Below are positions 4,461 through 6,037 of a stretch of 6,037 nucleotides of DNA, one piece after another (position 1 is the first letter of the stretch; the number at the start of each line of letters is the position of its first letter). The notes below the pieces were generated by a model. That model saw only the letters and a list, made by a program, of their open reading frames with translations, searched no databases and had not been told where the DNA came from. The stretch lies in NCBI GenBank assembly GCA_019421725.1, contig JAHZES010000074.1, forward strand, positions 994 to 7,030, given 5' to 3'. This DNA comes from Clostridiales bacterium. Lineage in GTDB: Bacteria; Bacillota; Clostridia; Oscillospirales; Acutalibacteraceae. A program made the position numbers and the translations under genes.

Positions 4461-6037
4461 ATGGCGGATGCGGCAGAAAAAAGACAGATTCGTTCCTTCC
4501 TGCTGCGGTTTGGAATTGCGCCGGAGCAGGTTGCAAGTGTTCCGGATGGCGAAATTTTGAATATGAATATCGACTACAGCAATCGATCGCTCTCGGTAAC
4601 GATTGCGTTTGGTGCGCCGGTGGAACCCAAAAGTCTTCGTGCGCTCCGGCTGATGCTTGAAGCGTCAAAGCTCGGCTTAAGAAAGGTGCATGTGCTGCCC
4701 CAATACCCGGCGGAATGCTTTGATGCGGGATGCTTTCCGGAGCTGGTACAGGAGCTGGCCGAGCGGCACGTCAGCGTCAACGGTACGCTTAAGGATGCCA
4801 CCGCGCGGTTGGAGAACGGCAGTCTGATCGTGACGCTGCATCACGGAGGCTATTCCGTGATCAGTGCGCGCAGCTTTGACAAAGAGCTGGAAAAGCTGAT
4901 TCGGGAGCGGTATGGGAAGCCGGTTCCGGTAGAGTTTGACGGCGTGCTGTATATGGAAGCGCATGACCCGCAGTATATTGCGCAGCAGGAAAAAAGCGCC
5001 GAGGAATACAAGCGGGAAACCGTTACCAGGGCAGTGGAACAGCACAAAGCGGAGCAGAAGCAATCGGCTGCCGTCAAGCGTGTGGATGTTCCTGAGATCG
5101 AGATCCGTCCGGAGGGCTTTAAACCGCAGATCGTCATGTCAACGGCGGAACCGGTCATTGGCAAGCTGATTCATGCACAGCCGAAGGCGATCGATGATTT
5201 AAGCGACGAGGATACGCAGGTAACGGTATGGGGCGATGTTCTTTCCTGTGAAATGAAGGATACCCGGGACGGAAAGCGCGTAATTGTTACTGTTACCATT
5301 ACGGATTACACCAATTCGGTTTCTCTTAAAGCGATTCCGGAAAAGGAAAAGTCAAGGCCGTTTCAGGAGCTTTCCGCAGGTGATACTTTGCTTGTCAACG
5401 GTCAGTATGCGTTTGATACATATGACAAGGATTATTCCATCAAGCTGCGCGACGTCAACCGCGTACAGAAGCTGAAGGTGGTCGACCATGCGGCGCAGAA
5501 GCGGGTGGAGCTGCATCTGCATACCAATATGTCTGCCAATGATGCGCTTGCCCCGGCGGAAAAAATCGTGAAGCGTGCCTACGAATGGGGACATCCCGCG
5601 GTTGCAATAACCGATCACGGTGTAGCGCAGGCTTTTCCGGACGCCATGAGCGCTGCGGCCGATATCCGAAAAAAAGGCGGCAATATCAAGGTCATTTACG
5701 GTACGGAAGCCTATTTTGTCAACAATATGATCCCGATCGTTACCAACGCGCCCGACGTTCCGCTCGAAAGCGAGTATATCATCTTTGACCTGGAAACAAC
5801 GGGGCTCAGTCCTGCCGCAGAACGCATTACGGAGATAGGAGCGGTGAGGATTCGCGACGGAGAAATTCAGGAAGAGTTTAACACCTTTTGTTATCCGGAG
5901 AAACCGATCCCGGCCAAGATCACGGAGCTGACCGGGATTACGGACGAAATGGTAGCGGATGCTCCGCGTGAAAGGGAGGCGCTGCAGGCTTTTTTGAGCT
6001 TCTGCGGTGAAAATCCGATTCTTGCTGCGCACAATGC
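4461..6037 (+). CDS. polC: DNA polymerase III alpha subunit, PolC type (5' part, runs off the window)
   Basis: Main replicative DNA polymerase of Bacillota, working with the beta clamp at the fork and carrying its own 3'-5' proofreading exonuclease. The first 525 codons are present and open in one frame; full-length PolC is about 1,400-1,450 residues, so the polymerase domain lies beyond the edge. Visible in order: N-terminal PolC domain (about 1-170), a charged, probably flexible linker (about 172-205), an OB-fold domain (about 250-337, starting TQVTVWGDV), the first part of the PHP domain with VELHLHTNMS (349-358; H352 and H354) and AITDHGVAQAFP (382-393), then the inserted DEDD exonuclease. 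Its Exo I motif is IFDLETTGL (441-449; D443 and E445), and the window ends in the Exo II motif at LAAHN. Start ATG 4461 has AGGGG at 4445-4449, a rather long spacing of 11 nt. The PHP motif reads TNMSAND where TPMSQMD is common; the Asp is kept. Confidence 0.97.
   Translation, partial: MADAAEKRQIRSFLLRFGIAPEQVASVPDGEILNMNIDYSNRSLSVTIAFGAPVEPKSLRALRLMLEASKLGLRKVHVLPQYPAECFDAGCFPELVQELAERHVSVNGTLKDATARLENGSLIVTLHHGGYSVISARSFDKELEKLIRERYGKPVPVEFDGVLYMEAHDPQYIAQQEKSAEEYKRETVTRAVEQHKAEQKQSAAVKRVDVPEIEIRPEGFKPQIVMSTAEPVIGKLIHAQPKAIDDLSDEDTQVTVWGDVLSCEMKDTRDGKRVIVTVTITDYTNSVSLKAIPEKEKSRPFQELSAGDTLLVNGQYAFDTYDKDYSIKLRDVNRVQKLKVVDHAAQKRVELHLHTNMSANDALAPAEKIVKRAYEWGHPAVAITDHGVAQAFPDAMSAAADIRKKGGNIKVIYGTEAYFVNNMIPIVTNAPDVPLESEYIIFDLETTGLSPAAERITEIGAVRIRDGEIQEEFNTFCYPEKPIPAKITELTGITDEMVADAPREREALQAFLSFCGENPILAAHN

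Noticed and set aside
4436..4462. TTGTTT and CATAAT as a polC promoter
   Set aside because: The -35-like element is poor, the spacer is 15 nt, and the -10-like element overlaps the ATG, so transcription would start inside the gene.
3961..4668. Long antisense ORF (235 codons) across the 3' part of ispG and the start of polC
   Set aside because: It spans two well-supported sense genes and has no family motif; treated as a shadow ORF.
1..6037. CRISPR array, tRNA or rRNA gene, insertion sequence, or phage or defence genes
   Set aside because: No repeat-spacer pattern, tRNA-like fold, transposase or mobile-element boundary was seen; the six housekeeping genes fill the window.

Overview
The window is a segment of a conserved housekeeping operon from a Gram-positive bacterium. 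All genes lie on the + strand: the 3' end of uppS, then cdsA, dxr, rseP, ispG and the 5' third of polC. A PolC-type replicative polymerase, with its OB and PHP domains and a DEDD exonuclease inserted in the PHP region, points to Bacillota. The order uppS-cdsA-dxr-rseP-ispG-polC, with ispG at the place where bacilli such as Bacillus subtilis carry proS, suggests Clostridia. Mid-range G+C fits an Oscillospirales-like gut clostridium, but that rank is inference.

Layout: uppS tail (2-115), cdsA (153-995), dxr from a TTG start (1097-2245), rseP (2283-3332), ispG (3367-4422, possible GTG start at 3361) and polC (4461 to the window edge, open in frame throughout). The spacers are 37, 101, 37, 34 and 38 nt. 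No gene-free stretch reaches 300 bases, and no convincing internal promoter was seen, so the genes are probably co-transcribed.

Function: dxr and ispG encode an early and a late enzyme of the MEP isoprenoid pathway. UppS uses the resulting isopentenyl diphosphate to build the C55 lipid carrier for cell-wall synthesis. CdsA makes CDP-diacylglycerol for phospholipids. RseP is an intramembrane site-2 protease. PolC is the main replicative polymerase. The cluster thus joins lipid-carrier supply, membrane lipid synthesis, envelope proteolysis and replication.

No new gene system is visible; the protein-coding content is ordinary. What is not explained by the genes alone is nucleic-acid structure. 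Inside ispG there is a perfect 16-bp inverted repeat with a 3-nt spacer (3645-3679). A second stem (3601-3608 with 3680-3687) abuts it, and several small hairpins follow. Smaller hairpins lie over the cdsA ribosome binding site, at the ispG-polC junction and within rseP. A possible 23-codon ORF occupies the longest spacer, before dxr.
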